A stretch of DNA of 64,000 nucleotides from NCBI RefSeq assembly GCF_001655615.1, contig NZ_CP011567.1:3419001-3483000 (forward strand), in the 5' to 3' direction. The notes under the pieces were generated by a model. It worked only from the letters and a program-made list of their open reading frames with translations. It did no database searches and was not told where the DNA came from. The stretch is from Pseudomonas sp. GR 6-02 (GTDB lineage: Bacteria; Pseudomonadota; Gammaproteobacteria; Pseudomonadales; Pseudomonadaceae). Position 1 is the first letter of the stretch. The number at the start of each line of letters is the position of its first letter. The position numbers and the translations under genes were made by a program. Below, piece by piece: positions 17,335 to 25,080 of the stretch.

Positions 17335-18278
17335 TCATGAGCAGAAGACAACAATTCTTAAGCGAAGCTCGCTTCGATAATTTTTTTATCAACTACAAAG
17401 ATTCGATTGAATTCTTCAAAGAAAATACGTTTCAGGCGGACTCTGACGAGCAAGAAAAATCGCTCAGAGCCAGATACTTTCAGAAGCTGATACTCAAGGA
17501 AATACTGATACGCTACACCGCTGGCAATGAGATCGTAGTCCTGATCCCATTATTGGAAAAGCTTGTAAAAAGTTACGAGCTTCTTCAGGAGAAGCTGGCG
17601 AATTACGAAAAAATCCCGAACATTACACCATTAACGATTGATGACTGGCCTGATCAGTACGAAGAATGCGTTCAAGTGTTCAGTCTGTGTATTCTTCTAC
17701 ATCGCACCGACCTGCTAAAACGATTCGTTGCCTTAATAGATCCAGCAGGTTACGCAGGCGATGACACCCTCTATGAGGATTTGCTTTGCAAACTGCTGCC
17801 TGACCGATACGACGTCGATCGCTGGTATCACGATGTTTACTCGCCTCTGGTATACGCCACCTATGAGGAGGACAAGGAAGAAGCTTCCAAACTATTGCAA
17901 AAATATTGCAATGATTGGTATCCCGCGTTTGAGCAGGCCTCATGGCACGACTCTCACAAACAAGGGGATGAAGGAGGCTACTTTGGATATTGGGCGCTGG
18001 AGGCTGGTGCTATTGCTTTTCTGTACGGTATCGACGACAGCAAAATTAATCATATGGTTTATCCAAAAGACTTGGTCGAATACGCGAGAAATTACCAACC
18101 GACCGACACTGCCCAGATTGCTCGTATAAATGCAGGGCAACCTTGCAGTAAAGCAGGCTATTGGTTTACACCTGCACAAGCAGAATCTCGTCGCTATTTC
18201 GAACAGGGCGAAATCATGCCGAGCTTCAGCGACTCGAGATGGGGCGATACTATTTGGTATTGGTCAGGTGAAGAATAA
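17331..18278 (+). CDS. PoNi-like immunity protein (DUF1910/DUF1911)
   Basis: This 315-residue cytoplasmic protein should neutralise the nuclease encoded just upstream. The N-terminal half (YFQKLILKEILIRYTAGNEI) resembles DUF1910, and the C-terminal GYWALEAGAIAFLYGIDDS with YPKDLVEYAR is the hallmark of DUF1911. This pair is the immunity family linked to PoNe DNases. The start overlaps the effector stop (ATGA), with GGAGGAGG upstream, so toxin and antidote are translationally coupled. A second ATG 6 nt downstream is possible. Codon use is more AT-rich than in the flanking housekeeping genes. Confidence 0.88.
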   Translation: MIMSRRQQFLSEARFDNFFINYKDSIEFFKENTFQADSDEQEKSLRARYFQKLILKEILIRYTAGNEIVVLIPLLEKLVKSYELLQEKLANYEKIPNITPLTIDDWPDQYEECVQVFSLCILLHRTDLLKRFVALIDPAGYAGDDTLYEDLLCKLLPDRYDVDRWYHDVYSPLVYATYEEDKEEASKLLQKYCNDWYPAFEQASWHDSHKQGDEGGYFGYWALEAGAIAFLYGIDDSKINHMVYPKDLVEYARNYQPTDTAQIARINAGQPCSKAGYWFTPAQAESRRYFEQGEIMPSFSDSRWGDTIWYWSGEE

Positions 18279-18330
18279 TAGCGGCGGCAGATTGACTTGA
18301 CTTCAGCCAATCATTGTTCGGATGGGCGAA

Positions 18331-18359
18331 CAAGCCAGCGTCCGCAAGAGGCTGGCTTG
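18331..18359. terminator. Hairpin after the effector-immunity operon
   Basis: CAAGCCAGC (18331-18339) pairs exactly with GCTGGCTTG (18351-18359) over an 11-nt loop. The T-run is poor, so termination is only possible. It lies between the converging immunity gene and the DUF3077-like gene. Confidence 0.4.
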
Positions 18360-18377
18360 TGTGTAATACCGTATCCG

Positions 18378-18674
18378 TCAGACCGGCGCTTTCCAGCCCA
18401 TCATCCGCTGCTGCGCAACTTGCAGCAGGTCGCAACCATCCTGGGTCAACAAATAAATCGCATGGGTAATGTGCGGAATGTCCTGAACATCACCGTGCTT
18501 GAAGCATAGGCAGTGAAGTGTTTCAAGTAACTGGCTGGAGGCCCGGATGCGCTGGAGGGCGGATTCGAGGATGTCCTGGGGATTGGCTTCTGTGTCGATT
18601 ACCAAGGGATTTGAGTTGGTGACGCTGCTTTTGATTGAACGATAACGATCTGGAAACGGGTTAAAAGTTTGCAT
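18378..18674 (-). CDS. Small DUF3077-like Pseudomonas protein
   Basis: The 98-residue product starts with MQTFNPFPDRY and has a predicted helical C-terminal half (DILESALQRIRASSQLLETL, then AIYLLTQDGCDLLQVA) that resembles the small DUF3077/DUF6124-type proteins of Pseudomonas. Function is unknown. The frame is open further upstream, but that part translates a strongly structured DNA region and is unlikely to be coding, so I chose the ATG at 18674. Its leader contains the nested inverted repeat at 18749-18878. Confidence 0.65.
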   Translation of the reverse strand: MQTFNPFPDRYRSIKSSVTNSNPLVIDTEANPQDILESALQRIRASSQLLETLHCLCFKHGDVQDIPHITHAIYLLTQDGCDLLQVAQQRMMGWKAPV

Positions 18675-18748
18675 ATGGATTACTCGATTGTTTGTAAGTA
18701 ACCACCAGCACCGTGACCAAACGATGGAGGCGGACTGTGTACAGGCTT

Positions 18749-18878
18749 GGTCAACCGATAACAACCAACCGGCTCGCCCGAAGGCGTCCCGCACACAGCC
18801 GCCATAGCAACGCACTGTGAGGACATAGATGTCCGCAGCGCGAATGATGGCACATATGTGCGTTGTTATCAGGTGACC
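18749..18878 (-). ncRNA. Nested inverted-repeat element upstream of the DUF3077-like gene
   Basis: Outer arms 18749-18765 and 18862-18878 share GATAACAAC and GGTCA/TGACC in inverted order. Inside are CGCC-CGAA-GGCG (18775-18786), CAACGCAC (18808-18815) with GTGCGTTG (18858-18865), GGACAT/ATGTCC (18821-18834) and the perfect palindrome GCACATATGTGC (18850-18861). The GTTG at 18862-18865 can pair with either the outer or the inner partner, so two structures exclude each other. If transcribed with the minus-strand gene this is a branched 5' leader RNA; it could also be a DNA-level element. Confidence 0.45.
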
Positions 18879-19046
18879 AAACCTGTTCGCTGATTTTGCA
18901 GCGACGCCAAACAGTAACCGCTGGAAACCAGCCGGCGAAAGACAACAACACGCCCGAGCCTGTAGGAACGGGACGAAGCTTTCTTAGGATTTATCACGAC
19001 TCACGGGCAGTAACGTAGGACCCGACAACCGAAGGGATTTCCCCGA

Positions 19047-19580
19047 ATGCAAACACCATGGAAGTACATCATCGCGGCACTGCTAGCCGCCCCGGCCTAC
19101 GCGCAACCACTCCAGACAATCCTCACCTGCCCTTTGGCCGATAGAACTCAGGTGTCCTTGCTGGCGGAAACGAATGCGCAAGGCCAGCGCCTGTTTGTGA
19201 AACTCGACAGCAAAATCCAACCGGCCTTTACCGACATCCCGGATTTCGACTTTTTCGGCGAAGTCTTCCTGGCAAAGTGTGTTTCTTCCAGCCTGATATT
19301 CGCCTTCGCATACGGCTCGCCGTATCTAAAAGGCGTCGTTTTACGCAAGAACCCTGTCACTCACACCGTCGAGCGAATCGATTTTGCCGAGAAGGCGCTA
19401 CCACGTTGGCTGTACCTCGGACGAGAGCAGATCCGGCTGGTCATTCCTAATATTGGGTATGAAGTGTCGGCGAAGTTTTTGGTCTATGACTATGTTGCTG
19501 GAAGGGGGCAGTTGGAAGGACCCGCTGGTATAGAGACGCCTCCAGATCGACGTGGGTTCAAGGTTGTGCACCTCGAATAG
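19047..19580 (+). CDS. Secreted protein of unknown function
   Basis: This 177-residue protein has a likely signal peptide (MQTPWKYIIAALLAAPAYAQ) and two Cys residues (about 28 and 76) that might form a disulfide in the periplasm. The mature part is beta-rich with aromatic residues. No family is recognised. GAAGGGATTTCCCCGA precedes the ATG. It stands alone, divergent from the DUF3077-like gene. Confidence 0.7.
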   Translation: MQTPWKYIIAALLAAPAYAQPLQTILTCPLADRTQVSLLAETNAQGQRLFVKLDSKIQPAFTDIPDFDFFGEVFLAKCVSSSLIFAFAYGSPYLKGVVLRKNPVTHTVERIDFAEKALPRWLYLGREQIRLVIPNIGYEVSAKFLVYDYVAGRGQLEGPAGIETPPDRRGFKVVHLE

Positions 19581-19751
19581 ATAACCGCACAACCGGCTCG
19601 CAACAACCATTAGCCCGCTACTTAACCTTCGATTAATCCTGCGGTCCAAAACTTTACTGGACCGCACTCCCTCAGCACCCTCTGACGCCCAGTGCGGCAG
19701 GTTCGACGCTCTTGCATCGAACTGGCTTCCCCTCTGCACTGGAGACCCATC

Positions 19752-20021
19752 ATGAACATGCGAACACTGCTGATGACCACCGCCCTCGCCTGCACCGCTT
19801 TCGCCGGTTTCGCTCAGGCCAACGACACGTCGTCCTCTCAGGCCGTGCCTTATCACTACGGCATGCCGCTGAATGTGGGCAAGGTCATTTCCATGACCGA
19901 ACCGTCGACGCTGGACTGCGAAGTGGTCACGGCGGACATGAAGTACATCGATAGCACCTCGGGCAAGCCTGCGGAAATTACCTATCGAAAACTTTCTGAC
20001 GCGTGCAGTTATCAGAGCTGA
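19752..20021 (+). CDS. DUF2790 family periplasmic protein
   Basis: The 89-residue product has a signal peptide ending near FAQAN and a mature domain with YHYGMPLNVGKVISM, CEVVTADMKYID and YRKLSDACSYQ, the typical DUF2790 pattern found almost only in Pseudomonas. Two Cys residues could bridge. Function is unknown; some members respond to copper. The ATG at 19752 gives a proper signal peptide; the frame is open further 5' without one. Confidence 0.88.
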   Translation: MNMRTLLMTTALACTAFAGFAQANDTSSSQAVPYHYGMPLNVGKVISMTEPSTLDCEVVTADMKYIDSTSGKPAEITYRKLSDACSYQS

Positions 20022-20112
20022 CAGACGATTCTGATTCGGCACTTGGCGGTAGGCCTGCGGGGATTCTGAGGCTATGCTTCGGCGTCCCCCTCTACTGCCG
20101 AAAGGATTCGCC

Positions 20113-20511
20113 ATGCCGTTCTCGTTTCGCACGCTTTCAACGTTCACCGCCGCGCTTTGCTTTCTGCTGGCGCTGGTGTGGGGTTTGATGCCGCAATGGT
20201 TGCTGGCGATCTGGGGTATCGAGTATTCGCCCGCAGCGGGGTTTGTGGCCAGGCGCAGTGCGGTGCTGTTCGGTGCGCTTGGGGTGATGTTTTATCTCGT
20301 GCGGCAGGCACCGCCCTCGGCGGCGAGAAGTGCGATATGCAGCGGCTTTATGGTTGGCTGTTTCGGCTTGGCAGCGCTGGGCTTCGGCGAATGGCTCAAT
20401 GGTCATGCCGGGCCGGGTATCTTACTGGCGATCCTGGTGGAGTTGGCGCTGGGTCTGGGGTTTATCCAGACCCGGCGCGTGTCGCTCGAATTGGGTGAAA
20501 CAGTCGGCTAA
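20113..20511 (+). CDS. Small integral membrane protein
   Basis: The 132-residue protein contains about four hydrophobic segments (roughly 9-32, 42-62, 72-92, 100-120), consistent with a four-helix inner-membrane protein. No family can be named with certainty. AAAGGATTCGCC precedes the ATG. Its last 4 nt overlap the end of the convergent DUF1652 gene. Confidence 0.7.
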   Translation: MPFSFRTLSTFTAALCFLLALVWGLMPQWLLAIWGIEYSPAAGFVARRSAVLFGALGVMFYLVRQAPPSAARSAICSGFMVGCFGLAALGFGEWLNGHAGPGILLAILVELALGLGFIQTRRVSLELGETVG

Positions 20512-20777
20512 TGAGCTTTCGACTTAGTGCTGGGCAAATGGCTATGGGTCTTGTGCTCAAGGTCGGTGCGTAACTCGGCGATAAGATGATTAATCTCCCG
20601 ACATCCGTTGAGGCGATGGGCGTCTATGCCGGTGACGCACAGGTCGAGATGGTCAGTCTCGTTGTCCGAATACACCTTGACGGTCATCGACAGATCCGGA
20701 GATAGCGTGCATTGGCAGCGTTTCGGAAGAAAACTGCTTTCAACGATATTGCGTAGTTCCAAGGCAGAAAGAAACAT
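20508..20777 (-). CDS. DUF1652 family protein
   Basis: This 89-residue protein carries LELRNIVESSFLPKRCQCTLSPD and a later VTGID...INHLIAELR stretch, the pattern of DUF1652, a small family widespread in Pseudomonas with no known function. The ATG at 20777 is preceded by GAGAGGG at correct spacing. The frame stays open to 20870, which would add 31 residues, but no Shine-Dalgarno supports that. It converges with the small membrane-protein gene. Confidence 0.82.
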   Translation of the reverse strand: MFLSALELRNIVESSFLPKRCQCTLSPDLSMTVKVYSDNETDHLDLCVTGIDAHRLNGCREINHLIAELRTDLEHKTHSHLPSTKSKAH

Positions 20778-21024
20778 GGCCACCCTCTCGGTATTGTGAG
20801 ATTGCCAATCGAAAATCAATTGTCGGTCGGAGCTCAGATCACCCGTTCTTTTCTTCCTTGCGGGTTTCATCGTTCCAACGTCCGACCGTTTTTTTTGTTT
20901 CAGCGCTGACTCAACGGGACCGTGGTCAGCTCAAGACAGCTTCAGCATAAAACATGCCCGGAATTTCGCCCTGCGGCTCGTCGGCCAATCAAGGGTTTAA
21001 CAAAGAAGGCAATACATCACGTCA

Positions 21025-21068
21025 TGCAAAATGCAAGAAAGGACTGTTTTCGACACCTGCATTTTGCA
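21025..21068. promoter_or_regulatory. 11-bp inverted repeat upstream of ecotin
   Basis: TGCAAAATGCA (21025-21035) and its exact complement TGCATTTTGCA (21058-21068) are 22 nt apart. Each arm is itself a TGCA-AAA-TGCA dyad. Centre-to-centre distance is 33 bp, about three helical turns, which fits paired regulator binding. It lies 100 nt before the ecotin start. Confidence 0.55.
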
Positions 21069-21168
21069 ACCCATCTCTGATGGCGGGTTTGCATTGACCG
21101 AGGACGGCAGTGAGAATGCGGCCATCTGTTCAGTATCCGCTGACCCAACGCACACGCAAGGAGGCATT

Positions 21169-21651
21169 ATGGGTGCTTTGCCCTTTAATACGACCGTCGG
21201 GCTGATAGTTACCGTTCTGTCGTCCGTTGCCCAGGCCGCGACACTCGAAGACGTCGCGCCGTATCCCAAACCAGAGAGCGGCTTTACCCGCCAGGTCATT
21301 CATCTCGCCCCGCAAAAACAGGAAGACGCCTACCAGGTCGAAATTCTGGCCGGCAAGACCCTGACCGTCGACTGCAACCGTCAGCGTCTAGGCGGCATGC
21401 TTGAGGAAAAGAACCTCGAAGGCTGGGGCTACCCGTTTTACCGGCTGGAAAAAGTCACCGGCCCGATGAGCACCCTGATGGCCTGTCCTGACGGCAAGCG
21501 CAAACAGGACTTCGTGCCGGTGGTCGGTGACGGTTTCAAGCTGCGCTACAACAGCAAACTGCCGATCGTGCTCTATGTGCCCAAGGACGTCGAAGTGCGC
21601 TACCGGATCTGGTCGGCGTCGAGCCGCGTCGAGAACGCCGTTCAGGAATAA
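21169..21651 (+). CDS. eco: Ecotin, periplasmic serine protease inhibitor
   Basis: The 160-residue protein has a signal peptide (to about SSVAQA) and the ecotin fold. [21 protein letters not shown] starts the mature domain, and the reactive loop is [13 protein letters not shown], where Met before ACPDG corresponds to the P1 Met84 of E. coli ecotin. The second Cys of the conserved disulfide is in TVDCNRQ. It inhibits trypsin-like, chymotrypsin-like and elastase-type proteases, for example from predators or hosts. AAGGAGG before the ATG at 21169 fixes the start; upstream frame to 21031 overlaps the inverted repeat. Confidence 0.95.
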   Translation: MGALPFNTTVGLIVTVLSSVAQAATLEDVAPYPKPESGFTRQVIHLAPQKQEDAYQVEILAGKTLTVDCNRQRLGGMLEEKNLEGWGYPFYRLEKVTGPMSTLMACPDGKRKQDFVPVVGDGFKLRYNSKLPIVLYVPKDVEVRYRIWSASSRVENAVQE

Positions 21652-21663
21652 CTGGTCCATCCC

Positions 21664-22677
21664 TCACGCCGGGGCGCCGCTCAATGCGGCGCGCTCGGCC
21701 ACATGACGCAAGCTGTCGAAGTTGATATTCGCACCGGAGTCGATGGCCACCAGGGTCTGCCCTCGGACGCCGGTTTGCGCCACGTACTGCTTGATGCCCG
21801 CCACGGCCAGGGCGCCGGAAGGTTCGGTGATCGAGCGGGTATCGTCGTAGATATTCTTGATCGCGGCGCAGAGTTCGTCGTTGCTGACGGTCAGCACTTC
21901 ATCGACGCAAAACCGGCAGACCTCGAAACCATGCGCGCCGATCTGAGCGACGGCCACACCATCGGCGAAGGTGCCAACGGTCGGCAGCACAACCCGTTCG
22001 CCGGCCTGTAAGGCCGCCTGCAAACAGGCGGAATGTTCCGATTCGACACCGATGATCCGCACTTCCGGGCGCAGGTATTTGACGTACGCGGCGATACCGG
22101 CGATCAAGCCACCGCCGCCCACCGGCACAAAGATCACATCCAGCGGCCCTTGGTGCTGACGAAGGATCTCCATGCCGACGGTGCCCTGCCCGGCGATCAC
22201 GTCCGGGTCGTCGAAGGGCGAGACAAAGGTGCGGCCGGTTTGCTGTGCCAGGTCCAGCGCATAGGCCAGGGCAAACGGAAAACTTTCGCCGTGCAGCACC
22301 GCATCGGCACCCCGGCTGCGCACACCCAGCACCTTTAATTCCGGCGTTGTGCAGGGCATGACGATAGTGGCGGCAATCCCCAACTCGCGAGCCGCCAACG
22401 CTACGCCTTGGGCATGATTGCCTGCCGATGCGGTGATCACGCCCCGAGCCTTCTGTTCATCGCTCAGGTTCACCAGCTTGTTGTAAGCACCACGGATCTT
22501 GAAGGAAAAAGTCGGTTGCAAGTCTTCGCGCTTGAGCAGGATCTGATTACCCAACGCCTCGGACAAGGCCGGTGCCGCTTGCAGCGGCGTGCGCACGGCG
22601 AGTTCGTAGACCGGCGCGGCGAGGATCTTTTTCACGTAATGCTCAAGCAAACTCTGCTGGGTGGGGGTGCTGTTCAT
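21664..22677 (-). CDS. ilvA: Threonine dehydratase, catalytic domain only
   Basis: This 337-residue PLP enzyme of fold type II converts threonine (or serine) to 2-oxobutyrate and ammonia. FSFKIRGAYNK carries the PLP-binding Lys, SAGNHAQG and the glycine loop PVGGGGLIAG bind cofactor phosphate. It ends soon after SGANINFDSLRHVAER, where biosynthetic IlvA (about 510 residues) continues into two ACT-like regulatory domains, so allosteric control by isoleucine should be absent. The ATG at 22677 has AGGAGACGACC before it. A leader peptide and terminator lie directly upstream. Confidence 0.9.
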   Translation of the reverse strand: MNSTPTQQSLLEHYVKKILAAPVYELAVRTPLQAAPALSEALGNQILLKREDLQPTFSFKIRGAYNKLVNLSDEQKARGVITASAGNHAQGVALAARELGIAATIVMPCTTPELKVLGVRSRGADAVLHGESFPFALAYALDLAQQTGRTFVSPFDDPDVIAGQGTVGMEILRQHQGPLDVIFVPVGGGGLIAGIAAYVKYLRPEVRIIGVESEHSACLQAALQAGERVVLPTVGTFADGVAVAQIGAHGFEVCRFCVDEVLTVSNDELCAAIKNIYDDTRSITEPSGALAVAGIKQYVAQTGVRGQTLVAIDSGANINFDSLRHVAERAALSGAPA

Positions 22678-22722
22678 GGTCGTCTCCTGACGTTGATCGG
22701 AGCCCAAGAGACAGAAACTAAA

Positions 22723-22743
22723 AACCCGCCTCTAGGGCGGGTT
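22723..22743 (-). terminator. Intrinsic terminator of the threonine dehydratase leader
   Basis: On the minus strand AACCCGCC pairs with GGCGGGTT over a 5-nt loop and is followed by TTT, with the stem's own TT giving five T in a row. It lies between the leader peptide and the ilvA ATG, as a transcription attenuator should. Confidence 0.85.
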
Positions 22744-22761
22744 GGGTGCTGCAGTCGTGAG

Positions 22762-22827
22762 CTAGCCCGCCAAATAAGGAATGGCGGTAATAATGCTTGG
22801 CTGGCAGCGCAATACGGTGGAAGTCAT
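22762..22827 (-). CDS. Leader peptide of the threonine dehydratase attenuator
   Basis: A 21-codon frame (ATG at 22827, TAG at 22762-22764) begins MTSTVLRC and continues QPSIITAIPYLAG. It carries three Thr, three Ile (two adjacent, followed by Thr), two Leu and one Val, which are the amino acids linked to branched-chain biosynthesis. Its final codons contain GGCGGG, able to pair with CCCGCC in the terminator's 5' arm. A ribosome finishing the peptide would cover GGCGGG; one stalled at the Ile-Ile-Thr codons would free it. It is shorter than usual gene-calling limits. Confidence 0.75.
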   Translation of the reverse strand: MTSTVLRCQPSIITAIPYLAG

Positions 22828-22899
22828 GGCTGGAAATTAGCCGGACGCTGATGGCAAGTCAATGGCCAAATTTCAACAAGCTCGGTAGGTTGAGGCCAC

Positions 22900-24486
22900 T
22901 CACCAAGCCTGACCACGGCGTTTGAGCTCCAGCCGCCGGACGAACTCTTCCAGCACCAGCGTGTACAGATCGTCCTGCAGGTACGCGTCTTCGATGCCGG
23001 CGTCGATGTTCGGGTTGTCGTTGACTTCGATCACAACCACTTTGTCGCCGGACTGTTTGAGGTCGACGCCATAGAGTCCGTCGCCAATGAGATTCGCGGT
23101 TTTCACCGCCAGTTCAACCACCGCGCGAGGCGCTTCGTGAACTGCCAGGGTGCGGCATTCGCCGTTGATGTCCTGGCCTTTGGCCTTGTGGTTGTAGATC
23201 TGCCAGTGGCCCTTGGACATAAAGTACTGGCAGGCAAAAATTGGTTTGCGGTTGAGCACACCAATGCGCCAGTCGTACTCGGTGTAGAAGAACTCCTGGG
23301 CCAGCAGCAACACCGAGTGTTCGAACAGTTCGGCGGTGGCCTTGAGCAAGGCTTGCTGGCTTTCGACCTTGATGACGCCCCTTGAGAAACAGCCGTCGGG
23401 GATTTTCAACACCAAAGGAAACCCCAGACGCTCGCCTACCCGCTCAAAGTCTTCCGGTCGCTCCTTGTAGAGGATTTCAGTGGCCGGCATGCCCAGTTGA
23501 TGGCTCTTGAGCAAGTCAGTCAGGTAAACCTTGTTGGTACAGCGCAGGATCGACGCCGGATCGTCCATCACCACCAGGCCTTCACTCTCGGCTTTTTTCG
23601 CGAAACGATAGGTGTGGTTGTCGACGCTTGTCGTCTCGCGTATCAGCAGCCCGTCGTATTCGGCGATTCGGGCGTAGTCTTTGCGTTCGATCAGCTCAAC
23701 GTCGATGCCCAGCATCTTGCCGACCCTGACAAAGTTGTCCAGAGCCTTGGGGTTGGAGGGCGGCAATGCTTCTTGCGGGTCGTGCAGAATGGCCAAGTCA
23801 TAACGGGCCAAGCGCCGAGAGCGTGGCAGGCGCCAGATCTTGCGACTGAAACTATCTAGCGCGTTTGCAAACTGATCTTCCTGATCTTCACGCAACTTAT
23901 GCAGGGTGCCGAACTTTACACCTTCGATGTGCCAACCGTTAGTTCGACGAAATTCAACTAACAATATCGGACAAGGAAAAACCTCGAATAACTGTCGAGC
24001 CAATTCCTGTAATGGCTCGATTGAGGTCTGGCCGAAGTACAGGGTCAAGGTGAAACCTTCGGTATCGCTGTAAACATGATGACTTAAGGCTTTTTCCAGG
24101 GTTTTATCCAGATCGTCCAAGGCCAGGCCATACAGGGACTTTCGGGTCAGCTCGCTGATGGTCCGCACCGACGGAATCACCTTGTGCCCCCGCGCTTCGG
24201 CCAACAGCGAGCAGTAATAACCGTGCCCGAGGTACTTGTAACTGCGGCACAGGTTGATCACCTGAACCCGTTCGCCCTGCTCGTTGTTACGGGTCTGTTC
24301 GAGGTATTCCTGGGCGGTGACGATGTCTTCACTGGGAAAGTATGAGGCCCAGTCTTCCTTGCGTTCGACGATTATCATCAACGGACTGGAAGTTCTGATC
24401 GAGGCATTTAAATAGTTTGCAGAAGTTATTGCCGTCGGCAACGTTTGTTCGGATACTTCGCGCCAATGACCTTGTACCGCTGACAT
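22900..24486 (-). CDS. RimK-like ATP-grasp ligase with N-terminal RLAN domain
   Basis: The protein is 528 residues from the ATG at 24486; a TTG at 24510 with AGGA before it would add 8. The N-terminal half (VINLCRSYKYLGHGYYCSLLAEARGHKVIPS) resembles the RLAN domain found with RimK-type ligases. The C-terminal ATP-grasp has LVLKIPDGCFSRGV, LAQEFFYTEYDWRIGVLN and the metal-binding VIEVNDNPNID. ATP-grasp ligases of this type add amino acids to a carboxylate; the substrate is unknown. A GNAT gene is divergent across a 92-bp gap, a pairing predicted elsewhere to make modified peptides. Confidence 0.85.
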   Translation of the reverse strand: MSAVQGHWREVSEQTLPTAITSANYLNASIRTSSPLMIIVERKEDWASYFPSEDIVTAQEYLEQTRNNEQGERVQVINLCRSYKYLGHGYYCSLLAEARGHKVIPSVRTISELTRKSLYGLALDDLDKTLEKALSHHVYSDTEGFTLTLYFGQTSIEPLQELARQLFEVFPCPILLVEFRRTNGWHIEGVKFGTLHKLREDQEDQFANALDSFSRKIWRLPRSRRLARYDLAILHDPQEALPPSNPKALDNFVRVGKMLGIDVELIERKDYARIAEYDGLLIRETTSVDNHTYRFAKKAESEGLVVMDDPASILRCTNKVYLTDLLKSHQLGMPATEILYKERPEDFERVGERLGFPLVLKIPDGCFSRGVIKVESQQALLKATAELFEHSVLLLAQEFFYTEYDWRIGVLNRKPIFACQYFMSKGHWQIYNHKAKGQDINGECRTLAVHEAPRAVVELAVKTANLIGDGLYGVDLKQSGDKVVVIEVNDNPNIDAGIEDAYLQDDLYTLVLEEFVRRLELKRRGQAW

Positions 24487-24578
24487 AGTGATTGATCCGT
24501 TGGAGAACAAGACCTTTCCTATTAAGCACGAACTTTTTCGAAAGTCCCGTTTCGTTACGCAACTTTTACGGCGGTCAT

Positions 24579-25028
24579 ATGAATCCTGTTTTTCGCCTGG
24601 CGGTCATTGAAGACCTTCCAGCACTGCTGGCACTCGAACAGCAATGCTTCACCACCGACCGGCTCAGCCGGCGCAGTTTTCGATGGATGATCAGCCGGGC
24701 TCACGGGCAACTGCTGGTGGCCCAACGTGGCGAGCGATTGGTGGGGTATGCGCTGGTGTTGTTTCACCGGGGTACTTCACGGGCACGTCTGTACTCGATT
24801 GCGATCGCCGTTGATGCTCGCGGCAGTGGGCTGGGTAAGCAATTGCTCGAACGCGCCGAAGCCTGCGCCCTTGAGCACGATTGCGCCTGCCTGCGACTTG
24901 AAGTTCGCATCGACAACCCGATGGCAATCGCTCTGTACGAGCGCAACGGTTATCGGCGATTCGGGCTGATTCATGACTATTACCAGGACCATGCCGACGC
25001 GATGCGACTGGAGAAACACGTTCTGTAG
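24579..25028 (+). CDS. GNAT N-acetyltransferase (RimI-like)
   Basis: This 149-residue acetyltransferase has the acetyl-CoA motif VDARGSGLGKQLL (about 84-96) and the RimI-like LRLEVRIDNPMAIALYERNGYRRFG stretch near residues 107-130. It probably acetylates an amino group on a small molecule or peptide. It is divergent from the RLAN/RimK ligase and likely shares its promoter region, so its substrate may be that ligase's product. ATG at 24579 was chosen over an upstream TTG because homology begins there. Confidence 0.85.
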   Translation: MNPVFRLAVIEDLPALLALEQQCFTTDRLSRRSFRWMISRAHGQLLVAQRGERLVGYALVLFHRGTSRARLYSIAIAVDARGSGLGKQLLERAEACALEHDCACLRLEVRIDNPMAIALYERNGYRRFGLIHDYYQDHADAMRLEKHVL

Positions 25029-25062
25029 CAGCTGCCGAACACAGGCTACGCCAGCAGCTACA
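25024..25062. repeat. Short REP-type element with TGTAGCAGCTG end
   Basis: TGTAGCAGCTG (25024-25034) faces CAGCAGCTACA (25052-25062), an imperfect inverted pair with a 17-nt centre. It lies between the converging GNAT and sugar dehydrogenase genes and belongs to the family of elements at 3172, 41622, 42946 and 61018. Confidence 0.6.
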
Positions 25063-25080
25063 AAGGTTGTGCGAGTCTGT

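Noticed and set aside
18675..18815. N-terminal extension of the DUF3077-like protein
   Set aside because: The extra 47 residues translate a strongly structured inverted-repeat region and carry Cys/Trp-rich sequence unlike the family; the ATG at 18674 is preferred.
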